This document shows positions 38,701 through 48,700 of a DNA stretch of 64,000 bases, one piece after another. The DNA is taken from contig NZ_PQBZ01000013.1 in the NCBI RefSeq assembly GCF_002964665.1, positions 1-64,000 of the forward strand, in the 5' to 3' direction. Source of the DNA: Pseudoalteromonas sp. T1lg23B. GTDB lineage: Bacteria > Pseudomonadota > Gammaproteobacteria > Enterobacterales > Alteromonadaceae. A program made the position numbers and the translations under genes. Position 1 is the first letter of the stretch; each line of letters opens with the position of its first letter. Below the pieces are notes generated by a model. The model was not told the DNA's origin, ran no database searches, and saw only the letters and a list, made by a program, of their open reading frames with translations.

Positions 38701-41293
38701 CTGGGAAGCGCAGCTTGCGCACTTACCACCACGACTTGAATTGCCTGCGGACTATCCACGCCCAGCGGAGCAGTCTTACCAAGGTGCGTGTTTAGAAGTC
38801 TCATTACCAGAGCAAGTGAGTGCATCATTGGAGCGTGTTGCCCAAACGCACGGCTGTAGTATGTATATGGTGATGTTGGCAGCCTATCAGTTGCTACTGG
38901 CGAAATATGCGGGTGAGCAGGATATTGCGGTGGGTACACCCATTGCGAACCGTCCACTTGCTGAGCTGGAGTCGATGGTGGGCTTCTTTGCAAACACGCT
39001 AGTACTGCGCAACCAAGTTAGTGCAACTCAGACATTACCTCAGTTACTTGACGCTACGCGCCAAACAACGTTGTCGGCATACGCAAACCAAGACCTACCA
39101 TTTGAATACTTGGTAGAGAAGCTACAACCACAAAGAAGTTTAAGTTACAGCCCATTGTTCCAAGTGATGTTTAGCTTGGCGCATGATGATCAAGGTTCAT
39201 TGCCATTTGCAGGATTGCACGCAGACAAGCAGCAATACGCGCATCAGGTGGCTAAGTTCGACTTGTCATTCATGTTGTCACAGAACGAGGGCGCAATCAG
39301 TGGCTACATCGAGTACAGCACCGATCTGTATCGCGCTAGTACCATTGCCAGAATGTGGCGTCACTATGTGTGCATCCTGGAGCAGCTAGAGTCTGCTTGT
39401 AATGGGCAGCGCACCGTGGGCAGCATCGTATTGGATTATCCTCATGAGTTGGATGCGCAATATGCACAGCTCAACAGTACCGTGAGTGATGCTTCAGGCT
39501 CCGCTCCAATATTGGCCGAGTTATTTGCGCAGCAATGTCAGAAAACACCTAACAAGGTGGCCGTACAAAGTAATGGTGAGCACTTGACCTACGCGGATTT
39601 AGCCCTGCAAGTCAATGTGGTTGCAAACCGTATTCTAGCCTCTGGCATTGAGGGAAATTGCCCTGTAGCGGTGTATTTACCTCGCAGTATCGATCTGTTG
39701 ATCACTTTGCTCGCTATCCAACAAGCTGGTGCCTTCTATGTACCGCTGGACCCGAATTATCCGCCGCAACGTGTGGCCGATATTCTGGCAGATGCTCAGC
39801 CTGCTTTGATTGTCACGCAGCATGGTTTAGCACAGCAGTTAACGCATGTTGATACCAAGACGCTCTATATAGATGAAGCCATGTATGTTGCTGACTTTAC
39901 TGCCAGCACTCAGTTGCCAGCGTCGGTGGATACCGCCTATGCCATCTATACCTCGGGTTCAACGGGTAAACCAAAAGGCATCGCGATTAGCCATCACAAT
40001 GTGGCGGCGTTAATTGACTGGGCGACTCAAGAATACGATGCACAGCAGCTTAGCCAAGTCTTAGCGGCTACCTCAATTTGTTTCGACCTATCGGTATTTG
40101 AAATGTTTGTACCGCTGTGTGTTGGTGGTTGCGTACACATCGTAGACGATGCGCTGGCGCTGGCTAACGGCCAAGACTACAACGGCCTGAGTCTAATCAA
40201 TACTGTGCCTTCGGCAATGACCGCACTGCTGAGTTTAAACAAATTACCCTCGTCGGTTACCACCATTAATTTGGCGGGTGAGCCGCTGGCCAGAGAGCTA
40301 GTCGATGCGCTGTATGAGCGTGCGCATGTGGAACGTGTTTATAACCTGTATGGCCCATCAGAAGACACCACTTACAGCACCTATGTGTTAGTGCCTAAAA
40401 ACCAACAGGCTAAGCCTACGATTGGTCGTCCAATCAAAGGCACACAAGCGTACGTGATGGACAGCAATCACAACCGTTTACCTATCGGCGTCACGGGTGA
40501 GCTTTACTTGGCGGGAGATGGGGTGACGCAAGGTTATCTAAACAACTCAGCGCAAACACAAGCGGCGTATCTAGAGATAGATGGCACACGGATGTATAAA
40601 ACGGGCGACAAGGTACGCCTGCTAGATAGCTACGAGTTGGATTATCTAGGTCGTATCGATCACCAAGTAAAACTGCGTGGTTTTAGAATTGAGTTGGCTG
40701 AAATCGAGCACGTTATCCATGGCATTGATGAGGTTAAACAGTGTGTGGTGGTGGTGAATCAACACCAAGCACAACAACCTCAGTTGGTGGCGTTTGTGAC
40801 CCTACACGATGCGACCCTAGATACCACGCAGGTGAGCCAACGTATTGCGACCCATATCGCAACACGCTTACCCGATTACATGCAACCTGCACACATCGCA
40901 GTGTTAAGCGAACTACCGATGCTGCCTAACGGCAAAATCGCACGCGGACAGCTTGCCCAACATCAGCTAGAGATTGCGGGTAAAAACGCAGGTCAGCGTC
41001 CAACAAATGAGTCCGGACAGCAGTTGGCTGCACTATGGGCTGAGCTGATAGGCAGTGAAGATGTCTGTCTGTCGGACCACTTTTTTGAACTAGGCGGTCA
41101 TTCTTTGCTTGCTGCGCAGTTGGTCAGCCGAGTTGAAGAGCAGTTTGCCGTACAACTAACCATAAAAGATGTTTTTCAACATCCAACATTACAAGCACAA
41201 ATCGATCTTATCGCACTCCTCAAGGCCTCTATGGATGTTCATTCACAAGCATGTTTAGACGACGAGGTGGAACAACAGGAAGGTAGTATATGA
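32759..41293 (+). CDS. NRPS, 3' part: (C)-A-PCP-C-A-PCP-C-A-PCP
   Basis: 2844 residues in frame with the missing end of the C domain upstream; the TTG at 32759 is not a credible independent start. Order: end of C1 (about 1-150), A1 (167-660), PCP1 (Ser706), C2 (HHIAADG near 890), A2 (1215-1690), PCP2 (near 1740), C3 (HHIATDG near 1930), A3 (2250-2735), PCP3 (near 2780). By hand, pocket residues read DVWHFSLID for A1 (serine), DAFWLGGTF for A2 (valine) and DLFNNALTY for A3 (alanine-like, least sure). PCP1 is six residues shorter than PCP2 after its GGHS helix. No epimerase or thioesterase is present. The stop overlaps the next start (ATGA). Confidence 0.9.
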   Translation: MADVGLNTAFPELVAQTQQQLFTMIEHAGSSLQSMLAQESKHEQSLQTLFTFYPHQEHAIAPFNAAMEPRSISGGEAYQHIPLPALGAQFDLSLIAADDGEQLQFRFEYHNELFSEQHIAKFAEFFSHVMQALVKQPQLCSQQLALQPAQTHDHGLLQASFTNKEFSAQGHVHELIAQQAQRNPDAIACRFQDETLSYSQLEAKANGLAKLLIERTAHQAPVGIYAERSLELVVAIVACLKAGCPYVPIDPTQPDERVATIIETAAIELLLSNQPQLPCDIQAITLSVAEIEALDAEALPVRPIAENDLAYIIFTSGSTGTPKGVMNNHAAIRNRVLWMQDEYQVTHHDVILQKTPYTFDVSVWEFLLPLISGATLLLAKPQGHKDSDYLSDLIAAENVTLLHFVPSMLEVYLGNPNTQLASVRDVFCSGEALSVDLQNRFFARFSHCRLHNLYGPTEAAIDVTFWQCEPNSQSAFVPIGRAIDNIQLHVLDAELQPVPVGCLGELYIAGIGLANGYVNQPELTAKTFIDNPFSAQTGAKMYRTGDLVRYDQGGVIEYIGRTDSQVKVRGFRIELGDIDAHLLAIEQVLEAATILVGEGSDKQLASYVVLNDALNSDDIKAQLSAALPQYMVPTYITVMDAMPINANGKLDRKALPAPQLALNESAYVAPASKNEQLLANIWAQVLNLDVKVISRTHNFFDLGGHSLAAAKVATLAKLTMRNVFDAPVLAEQVKYLDNQAADGQAPISRIARDSERFPLSPAQSRLWFLNQFQELGGAYNIPTVLQLTGQLDVNALLSSIEQVVARHEILRTRYASEDNVPYQYVVQDATLEVEQLDWSDMSDAQRDEARAQFMATHAQSAFDLACDLPIRAALIKEQHARYTLCLCLHHIAADGVSLALLLEQISAHYTQQDTDLATVQLQYLDYCQWQAQRLSNREFTAQHLEFWTEQLQGLKPLLPLPTDHPRPAYQTTAGECVALNLDAEMVAQLQRIASQHNASLYMVLLSAYKLLLSIYSTEQDIAVGTPVLGRPHTQLDDVFGFFANTVVLRNQIDSSATFEQLLAQVKETTLAAFEHQDLPLDMLIEALQIPRSSSYSPLFQVMFSLEQQQDLAGLFGQQLDVARIARLHQVAKFDLSMMLEQHDAGVTGYLEFNTDLFDKQTIAQFAKHFTTLLSAITACRNLDKVALKELNYLERPELELLAQMSEGPAAVFTSVTEQFDQQVACHPHKVAVSCGDMSLTYQQLAERANQVANVLIAKNISGAIGVSLKPSCEAVVALLAVLKAGAHYVPLDSQLPAQRMDHIVNESAMSHVLVDDTTEHAFTERNVVNVQQVSSQTPIELECSNHADDLAYLMFTSGSTGTPKGITIRHGSITRLVKDARYVTLNEQTVMLQAASLSFDAATFEIWGALLNGGRLVIHNNEVVSSESLQALTEVNTAWLTASLFHQLVDENPHCLAALNQLLVGGDVVSAEHVAKAYACNPNIQIINGYGPTESTTFAATHRIDAKAIACSRGSIAIGKPINGTQLYVLDAHQRPVPFNVVGELYIGGLGLATGYINQPQLNAAQFIECAPLGTEVQRLYRSGDLVRRLPSGDIEFVGRADEQVKLRGFRIELAEIDAVLASQEHVDNCVTLLVDDMLVSYVVAKQHGVETLREQLQQVLPSYMVPTFIIALDSLPLTHNGKLDRRALPDYKAFIQDMSDDAPVTEQESALAALWAQLLPLGEQAIGRSSDFFALGGHSLLAAKLVAKCAKELNMQVSVREIFDNPTLANMATKLQPLNVVTPLRKADRSQSHDLSYAQSRLWFLSAIDNAAGAYNVPLTIKLSADTHAVDISQLRQAVYKLVARHEVLRTQYRVEQGVPKQLVMTAEAALAQLDVPLYQAQVLTQSVEQFIQTFNGALFDLEHGLPIRAAIIQETSDTVYLVLCIHHIATDGSSMALIGQELAELYQQDKTELAYQYLDYSQWQQATLEQGQAQQQLAYWEAQLAHLPPRLELPADYPRPAEQSYQGACLEVSLPEQVSASLERVAQTHGCSMYMVMLAAYQLLLAKYAGEQDIAVGTPIANRPLAELESMVGFFANTLVLRNQVSATQTLPQLLDATRQTTLSAYANQDLPFEYLVEKLQPQRSLSYSPLFQVMFSLAHDDQGSLPFAGLHADKQQYAHQVAKFDLSFMLSQNEGAISGYIEYSTDLYRASTIARMWRHYVCILEQLESACNGQRTVGSIVLDYPHELDAQYAQLNSTVSDASGSAPILAELFAQQCQKTPNKVAVQSNGEHLTYADLALQVNVVANRILASGIEGNCPVAVYLPRSIDLLITLLAIQQAGAFYVPLDPNYPPQRVADILADAQPALIVTQHGLAQQLTHVDTKTLYIDEAMYVADFTASTQLPASVDTAYAIYTSGSTGKPKGIAISHHNVAALIDWATQEYDAQQLSQVLAATSICFDLSVFEMFVPLCVGGCVHIVDDALALANGQDYNGLSLINTVPSAMTALLSLNKLPSSVTTINLAGEPLARELVDALYERAHVERVYNLYGPSEDTTYSTYVLVPKNQQAKPTIGRPIKGTQAYVMDSNHNRLPIGVTGELYLAGDGVTQGYLNNSAQTQAAYLEIDGTRMYKTGDKVRLLDSYELDYLGRIDHQVKLRGFRIELAEIEHVIHGIDEVKQCVVVVNQHQAQQPQLVAFVTLHDATLDTTQVSQRIATHIATRLPDYMQPAHIAVLSELPMLPNGKIARGQLAQHQLEIAGKNAGQRPTNESGQQLAALWAELIGSEDVCLSDHFFELGGHSLLAAQLVSRVEEQFAVQLTIKDVFQHPTLQAQIDLIALLKASMDVHSQACLDDEVEQQEGSI

Positions 41294-44200
41294 GTATTAA
41301 TCAGCTATTAAACGAGCTTTCACAGCGCGGTATCAAGCTGTGGGTTGAAGGCGACAAACTGCGATTCAAGGGCCCATCGGAAGGTCTTGATGCAGAACTA
41401 AAAGAAAAGTTGGTTGCGTTCAAACCTGAACTAATGAGTTTGTTGTCTAGACAAGCGCAATCATCGGTATCAGAGAGTCACAACGAGTTAGTCATCGACA
41501 AAAGTGCACTATCGTTTACGCAACAACGATTGTTGTTCATGAATGACATGTTAGGTGCTTCGGCGTCTTATAACTTGCCAAGCGCTTATCGTCTTGAGGG
41601 TCAAGTCGATGTAGCGCGACTCAAACAAACATGGCAGCAATTAACGCAGCGTCACGAAGCACTGCGCACGGCGTTTATCAAACAAGAGGGCGAGTACAAA
41701 GCACAGGTACAAGAGAACATCGAAGCACGCTTTGTAATTGAAGATTGTCGCCACGATGCCGCGAGCATTGAGCAGGCTAAACAGCAAGCTGCCAACCATG
41801 TGTTTGATTTGTCGAACGGACCTTTGGCTATCATGACGTTAGTTCAAACGGGGTCTGCTAGCCATATCTTGCTACTTAACATGCATCACATCGTGACTGA
41901 TGGTTGGTCAAATGGCGTGTTGTGGCGCGAGTTTTGGCAGCTCTATCATGCTCAAGAGGCGCTAGGTGCTGACCCAGTTGCTGCGAGCTATGCCAACTTT
42001 GTTGCTTGGCAAATGGATTGGCTGCAAAGCCCACAGTTTGAGCAACAACAGCAATTTTGGTTGCAGTATTTACAAGACGCGAATACATCACTGGACTTAC
42101 CGCTGGATTTTGCGCGTCCTGCAACCCCTGACTATTGCGGCAAAGTCGTGCCATTTGAGCTCAGTGCGGATACCGCAGATAAATTGGCGCGTTTTAATCA
42201 GCGCCATGGTTCATCGGCATTCATTACTTTGCTTTCATCGCTGTTTTTCTTGCTTGGTAAATATACTGGACAAAAGGACATTTGCATTGGCACCTCGGTT
42301 GCGAATCGTAAAAAGAGCGATTGGGAATCGGTGATTGGCTTTTTCTCAAATGTGATTGTGCTAAGAGGCCAGCTTGAAGACGAACAAAGCTTAGCCCAGC
42401 TTACCCTAGCTGTTCGAGATAGTGTGCTCAATGCATTTGAACATCAGGATTTCCCGTTTGAAAAAATCGTCGAGAAGTTACACCCAGAAAGAAGTCTAAG
42501 CACCAACCCGTTGTTTCAGGTGATGTTCAACTATGAGCAAGAAGAAGCAGGGGATAGTGCATCAGCTACAGGGTTGACTGTGACGGGTGAGCCGCTGACA
42601 CAAGAAGCCTCTAAGTTCGACCTGACAGTGACGGTTAAGCGTCAAGGTGACAAATTATACGGTGGTATAGAGTACGCAACCGCGCTATTCAAACACGATA
42701 CCGTTGAGCGCTTAGCCCAGTTGTATAGTCAGGTGCTGTCGCAGTTGTTAGACAATGACGCGCAGCGTTACGCTGATTTAAGCCCGCTCAGTGAAGATGC
42801 TCAGCAGCATATTTTGTCAGACTTTAATGGCCCAGACCTCGCGTTTGACTGCCAGACAACGATTGAACGCGTGATCACCGCAAAAGCGCAGCAAATGGGG
42901 GATACGGTAGCCCTACAAGATCACCAACAAACGCTCAGTTACAACGAGCTGATGCAGCGCGTGTCGGTGATGACACAAAGCTTGTTATCACAGGGCGTTG
43001 AAAAAGGACAGTTTGTCGGAATAGCACTAGATAGAAGTGTTTCAATGGTGGTGGCGATGCTTGCAGTAATGCGCTGTGGCGCGGCTTACATTCCCATTGA
43101 TGTGAACTTTCCGGCCAATCGTAAACAGCAGATCTGCGATGATGCACAGCCTGCTTGTGTGATCACAGCGCACAAAGACGAAGCTGACGTGTATTGGTCA
43201 TGTCCAACACTGGCGCTCAGTGAAGTGGATTGGCACGCTGGCACCCCTTGCAACAACGCTGCTTTACCTGAGGTAGACGGTGAAGATCTTGCTTACATGA
43301 TTTATACCTCTGGCTCAACGGGTAAACCAAAAGGGGTCATGGTAAGCCATGCGAACGCCATCAATCTTTTCTGTGGCTTAGACCATTCACTGGCTGAGAC
43401 TTTTGACAAGGTAGCGGGCCAGCCAATCTTCCGTGCACTTACCAGTATTTCCTTTGATATTTCGGTACTGGAGTTGTTCTGGACATTGGCGAATGGCTTT
43501 AAGGTCATCATAGAACAAGACCATTTTACTTCTTTAGCACAACAAAGCACGGCGAAGCGTAAGTCTACGCAAGTGAATCAGGCGGCCAAAGCACTTGATT
43601 TCAGCATGTTCTACTTCGCGTCTGACCAGACAACAGAGCAAGGTAAATATCGCCTTTTAACAGAGGGCGCCAAGTTCGCTGATGACAGCGGCATGAGTGC
43701 GGTGTGGATCCCTGAGCGTCACTTCCATGAGTTTGGTGGACAATTTGCGAACCCGTCGGTTGCCGCTGCGGCAGTCAGTATGATCACCAACAATATCGAG
43801 ATCCGCTCTGGTAGTTGCGTGTTACCACTACATGACCCAATTCGCGTTGCGGAAGAGTGGTCTATGGTAGATAACCTTTCTAATGGTCGAGCTGCGATGG
43901 CTGTGGCGTCGGGCTGGCACTTCAATGACTTCGTGCTTCAGCCAGATAACTTTGCCGAGCGTCATCAAATATTAAAAGACAGCATCGAAACCGTTAAACA
44001 CCTATGGCAGGGCGGTGAGATCACGCGCATCAATGGTAAAGGGACGGAGTCGAAAATAAAAATTCACCCGCAACCGATCCGTAAAGCATTGCCGATGTGG
44101 ATCACCGCGGCGGCCAACCCAGAGACTTTCCGTTATGCCGGTGAGATTGGCGCTAACGTGCTAACGCACTTTTTGGGACAAAGTCGCGAAGAGTTGGCAG

Positions 44201-45792
44201 AAAAAATCGCAATTTACCGTCAAGCGCGTGAACAACATGGTTTTGATCCTAACGCAGGTAAGGTGACGCTGATGCTACACACCTTCTTGTCAGATGATCA
44301 TGACGCTGCCATGAAAGCCATCGAGACACCGTTTAAGAATTACCTCAGAACGTCATTGAACCTATTACTGCCGGTGGCGGAAAAAACAGGGCTGGATACC
44401 AAAGAAGATCTTGAAGCCGTTGTGGAAGCAGGTTTTCAGCGTTATGCCAAGCACAGTGCCTTATTTGGTTCACCGGAGTCGAATCTGGAGATGCTCAATG
44501 AGTTAGGCAACATCGGGGTCAATGAAATTGGTTGTCTTATCGACTTTGGTGTTAATGAAGATGAAGTTATCGACAGCTTCACACACATTAAAGGCTTGAT
44601 GGATATGCTGCGTAGTAGCAGCAGTGATGCAGTGGCGCTGGCTAGCGACAATGCGACCCATATTCAATGTACGCCTTCGTATGCACAGCTGTTACTAGAA
44701 TCAGAAACGACCCGCGCAAGTTTGTCTAACATTCAGGGCTTTCTTGTGGGCGGTGAGGCGTTAACAGCAGATCTTGCTCAGCAAATCCAGCAAGTGATCC
44801 CAGGCAAGCTATTCAATATGTACGGACCGACAGAAACCACCGTTTGGTCGGCAGTCAGTGAAGTACAGGGCAAGGATGTGAGCATCGGCTTGCCCATCGC
44901 AAACACACAAATGTATGTGCTCGATAAGGCGCTTAAACCTGTGCCATTCGGTGTGGCTGGCGATTTATATATTGCCGGAGAGGGGGTGACCAAAGGCTAC
45001 TGGCGTCGTCCCGAGTTGACACAAGAGCAGTTTGTTTTTAACCCATTCTCAGCCGCTGGTAAGCATGATTTGTATCGTACTGGTGATGTGGTACGCCGCA
45101 ATCCTAATGGTACCTTGACCTTTGTTGGCCGCGCGGACAATCAGGTGAAAGTACGTGGTTATCGTATTGAGCTGGATGAGATAGCTAAGCTGCTGAATGA
45201 CCGCACAGATGTTGCACAGGCGTTTGTTCGTGTACATCGTGCTCAAGGTCAAGAAGCAAAAATCTTTGCGTATGTACTACCGCAACTTGGCCAAACACTC
45301 AAGCGTGAAGCACTCATGGATGCACTCAGTACTAGTCTTCCTGACTACATGGTGCCTTCAGCATTGTTTGTCCTAGAGCAACTTCCTTACACCCCAAATG
45401 GCAAGGTGGATATTAAAGCCTTACCCACACAAATACAGACTTCACCAGCGAAGCTGGTGCCCATTGCAAATGACACCGAATTCAAGGTGGCTGAGATTTG
45501 GAAAGCGCTGCTCAACCTAGAGCAAATCAGCACCAAAGAAAGCTTCTTTGAGTTGGGCGGCCACTCATTGCTGCTTGGCAAAATGCAGCAGCAAATCAAA
45601 GCCGTCTTTGATGTCACGATAGAACTTGTTGATTTGTTTAAGTACCCAAGCATTTCAGCGTTGGCAGAGCGGATTTCAACAGAAAAAGGTGCAAGCCAAC
45701 AACACTCGAAGCGGAGCGGTCGCACGGTAAACCGTTCATCTATTAATCATTTCAGAAATAACATGAGACAGAGAAATCAACGTGGAAAATAA
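41290..45792 (+). CDS. NRPS: TubC dock-C-A(with luciferase-like monooxygenase insert)-PCP
   Basis: 1500 residues. An N-terminal TubC-type docking domain (1-50, LNELSQRGIKLWVEGDKL) precedes a C domain (about 75-510, HHIVTDG near 200). The A domain starts near 520, with YTSGSTGKPKG near 668 and A4 SFDISVLELF near 720. It is then interrupted by a flavin-dependent luciferase-like monooxygenase (about 760-1105: DFSMFYFASD, IPERHFHEFGG, NPSVAAAAVS, VASGWHFNDF, PMWITAAANPETF). It resumes before A5 NMYGPTE (near 1177). The pocket reads DILQLGMVW, a glycine-type code. PCP Ser is in GGHSLL (near 1423), then a basic tail. The same architecture occurs in myxothiazol MtaG, where glycine is hydroxylated. 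GGAAGG precedes the ATG. Confidence 0.92.
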   Translation: MSINQLLNELSQRGIKLWVEGDKLRFKGPSEGLDAELKEKLVAFKPELMSLLSRQAQSSVSESHNELVIDKSALSFTQQRLLFMNDMLGASASYNLPSAYRLEGQVDVARLKQTWQQLTQRHEALRTAFIKQEGEYKAQVQENIEARFVIEDCRHDAASIEQAKQQAANHVFDLSNGPLAIMTLVQTGSASHILLLNMHHIVTDGWSNGVLWREFWQLYHAQEALGADPVAASYANFVAWQMDWLQSPQFEQQQQFWLQYLQDANTSLDLPLDFARPATPDYCGKVVPFELSADTADKLARFNQRHGSSAFITLLSSLFFLLGKYTGQKDICIGTSVANRKKSDWESVIGFFSNVIVLRGQLEDEQSLAQLTLAVRDSVLNAFEHQDFPFEKIVEKLHPERSLSTNPLFQVMFNYEQEEAGDSASATGLTVTGEPLTQEASKFDLTVTVKRQGDKLYGGIEYATALFKHDTVERLAQLYSQVLSQLLDNDAQRYADLSPLSEDAQQHILSDFNGPDLAFDCQTTIERVITAKAQQMGDTVALQDHQQTLSYNELMQRVSVMTQSLLSQGVEKGQFVGIALDRSVSMVVAMLAVMRCGAAYIPIDVNFPANRKQQICDDAQPACVITAHKDEADVYWSCPTLALSEVDWHAGTPCNNAALPEVDGEDLAYMIYTSGSTGKPKGVMVSHANAINLFCGLDHSLAETFDKVAGQPIFRALTSISFDISVLELFWTLANGFKVIIEQDHFTSLAQQSTAKRKSTQVNQAAKALDFSMFYFASDQTTEQGKYRLLTEGAKFADDSGMSAVWIPERHFHEFGGQFANPSVAAAAVSMITNNIEIRSGSCVLPLHDPIRVAEEWSMVDNLSNGRAAMAVASGWHFNDFVLQPDNFAERHQILKDSIETVKHLWQGGEITRINGKGTESKIKIHPQPIRKALPMWITAAANPETFRYAGEIGANVLTHFLGQSREELAEKIAIYRQAREQHGFDPNAGKVTLMLHTFLSDDHDAAMKAIETPFKNYLRTSLNLLLPVAEKTGLDTKEDLEAVVEAGFQRYAKHSALFGSPESNLEMLNELGNIGVNEIGCLIDFGVNEDEVIDSFTHIKGLMDMLRSSSSDAVALASDNATHIQCTPSYAQLLLESETTRASLSNIQGFLVGGEALTADLAQQIQQVIPGKLFNMYGPTETTVWSAVSEVQGKDVSIGLPIANTQMYVLDKALKPVPFGVAGDLYIAGEGVTKGYWRRPELTQEQFVFNPFSAAGKHDLYRTGDVVRRNPNGTLTFVGRADNQVKVRGYRIELDEIAKLLNDRTDVAQAFVRVHRAQGQEAKIFAYVLPQLGQTLKREALMDALSTSLPDYMVPSALFVLEQLPYTPNGKVDIKALPTQIQTSPAKLVPIANDTEFKVAEIWKALLNLEQISTKESFFELGGHSLLLGKMQQQIKAVFDVTIELVDLFKYPSISALAERISTEKGASQQHSKRSGRTVNRSSINHFRNNMRQRNQRGK

Positions 45793-48700
45793 CAACAATA
45801 TAGCACCAAACCAAATCGCGATCGTTGGCATGGCAGGTCGATTCCCTTCTGCAACGAGCGTAGATGAATATTGGCAGAACTTAGTCGCAGGTAAACAGTC
45901 ATCAACAGAGTTAACGGATGAAGAATTACGTAACTCAGGTGTACCAGAGGAGCTGATCGCCGATCCAAATTTTGTGAAGAAGTCTTATATCGTCGATGCT
46001 GTGGATCAGTTTGACGCGAACTTCTTTGGCTTTACCGCCCGTGATGCACAGATCACCGATCCGCAACAACGTATGTTACTTGAGTGTAGCTACGAAGCGC
46101 TGGAACATGCAGGCTACAGTAACGAGAAGTACGAAGGCTTAGTTGGCGTTTATGCGGGTGTTGGCCCAATGGCGTACTACATTCGTAATTTATTGCCAAA
46201 CAAAACACTCTTGGACTCTGTGGGCACGCTACGCATGTCTATCGGTAACGAAAAAAGCTTTGCGGCAACGATGGTCTCGTACAAGCTTAACCTCAGAGGG
46301 CCAAGTATCAACGTCGATACTGCTTGTTCGACATCGCTGGTGGCTATTCACCAAGCGTGTCAAAGCCTGTTGTCATACGAATGTGATATGGCGTTAGCGG
46401 GTGGGGTGTGTCTAGATACGCCGCAAAAAATCGGTATGCATTACACCGAAGGCAGCATCATTTCTCCTGATGGTCGTTGTAAACCATTTGATGAAGACGC
46501 CAAGGGCACGGTAAAGGGCAATGGTGCCGGATTACTGGTATTAAAGCGCTTAGAAGATGCGCTTGAAGATGGCGATACGATTTATGCGGTTGTTAAAGGC
46601 TCAGCGGTTAATAACGATGGTGCATTCAAAGTAGGTTATACCGCATCAAGCGTTGAAGGTCAGGTGGATGTGATCAGCGAAGCGCTTGCGCGTGCCGATA
46701 TTGACCCGAGCAATATGCGCTTTGTTGAAGCACACGGTACAGGCACCATTTTGGGTGATCCAATCGAAGTGAAGGCGCTGAGCGAGGTGTACAGTAACTA
46801 CACAGATAACAAGCAATTTTGTGCTATCGGGTCGGTGAAAGCGAATGTTGGACATCTCGATATTGCAGCGGGTGTTGCTGGGGTGATTAAGTCATCCATG
46901 GCGATTCACACCAAAACATTGCCAATGAATATTAACTTCACGGCACCTAACCCAAACATCGACTTTGCGAACAGTCCGTTTTTCGTTAACACCGATAACT
47001 TATCACTACAAAGTGACTCAGAAATCGTTGCGGCGGTCAGTTCATTTGGTATTGGTGGCTCTAACGCACACCTTATTTTGGGAGAAGCACCACAACTGGT
47101 CAGTGACGAAGCGAATCGTCCACAACAGCTCATCGTTGCTTCTGCAAAAAATGCCACCTCACTCAATATGCAGTTAAGCAAGATTGCCGAGCACTTAACA
47201 CAGACACCAGATGTGGATCTGGCGGATTTTGCTTACACCTTACAAGTGGGTCGTAATGAGTACGAACACCGCGCAATTGTCGTAGCAAGCAGTGCAGAGC
47301 AAGTCGCTGAAGCGATTTCACAAGGCTCAAGCCAAGTCATCACGGCGCACAGTGAATGTGAAGATGCCAATGTTTACTTCATGTTCCCAGGTCAAGGGGC
47401 TCAGCATGTTGGTATGGCCAAATCTTTGTACCAACAAGAAGCCTTGTTTCAGTCAGTGGTTGATGAGTGTGCAGCCCTGTTCGAACAGCATTTAGGGTTT
47501 GATATTCGTAGTCACCTGTTCAGTGAGGACAGCGATGCGGACTTGACCTCAACTCTGCTATCACAAACCGCGCTATTCACCATCGAATATGCGATGGCGA
47601 AATTATGGCAAGCCAATGGTATCGAAGCGACCGCCACGATTGGTCACAGCTTAGGTGAGTATGTTGCTGCATGTTTAGCGGGGGTGTTTAGCCTCGAAGA
47701 TGCGGTGAAGCTCGTTGCAGCACGCGCTACTTTGATGAACAAAGTGGCCGCGGGTTCAATGCTGATGATCCAACAAGGCGAAGAGCAGGTGAGTGCTTAC
47801 TTAAATGAGCAGATTTGTCTAGCTGCCGTCAATGGTGATGCCATTTCTGTTGTGTCTGGTGAAACAGACGCCATCAATGCATTACAGGCACAGCTACAAG
47901 CACAGAATGTGGATTGTCGCATTCTACATACCTCACATGCATTCCATTCACACATGCTTGACCCAATCCTTGAAGAGTTTAAAGCCGTACTGGATGGCAT
48001 GACCTTTAACGCCCCAGTTAAGCCATTTATTTCTAATGTCACTGGCGATTGGATTGAAGTATCGCAAGCGACATCACCAACCTATTGGGTGAACCATTTA
48101 CGTGGCACCGTACAGTTTGCCAAGGGGTTGAACACCTTGTTACAAGACCCTAAAGCGGTGTTATTGGAGGTGGGTCCAGGTCAGGTGTTATCAACACTGG
48201 CTAAACGCAGCTTTAAAGTTAAAAACAGCATCGCCAGTGCGCGTCATGCAAAAGATCAACGCTGTGATGTAGATACTTGGCTACGTGCCTTTGGTGCACT
48301 TTGGCAGGCGGGTGTGGCTGTGGATTGGTCGATGCTACATCAAGGCACTTTCCGTCGTCGAGTAGCAGCGCCGACTTATCAATTTGATAAGCAAAGTTAT
48401 TGGATTGGCAATGATGCGCAAGCAACACAAGATGTTGAGAACGTGGTATCGGCAGCGCCGCAGCGAGAGCAGCAGACCCACACTGACGGTGGGATTGACG
48501 CGGCTGTAGCACGTATTTGGCAAGACGCATTTGGCATCGACAAGGTTGATTTAAGTGAAAACTTCTTCCAGTTGGGGGGCGACTCATTGTTGGCAACCCA
48601 ACTACTGTCTCGCATTCGCCAAGAGCTAGACGTACAAGTGACGCTCAGTGAACTATTTGAATCAACTGACTTAGCTGACTTCATTGCGATGGTACAAGGC

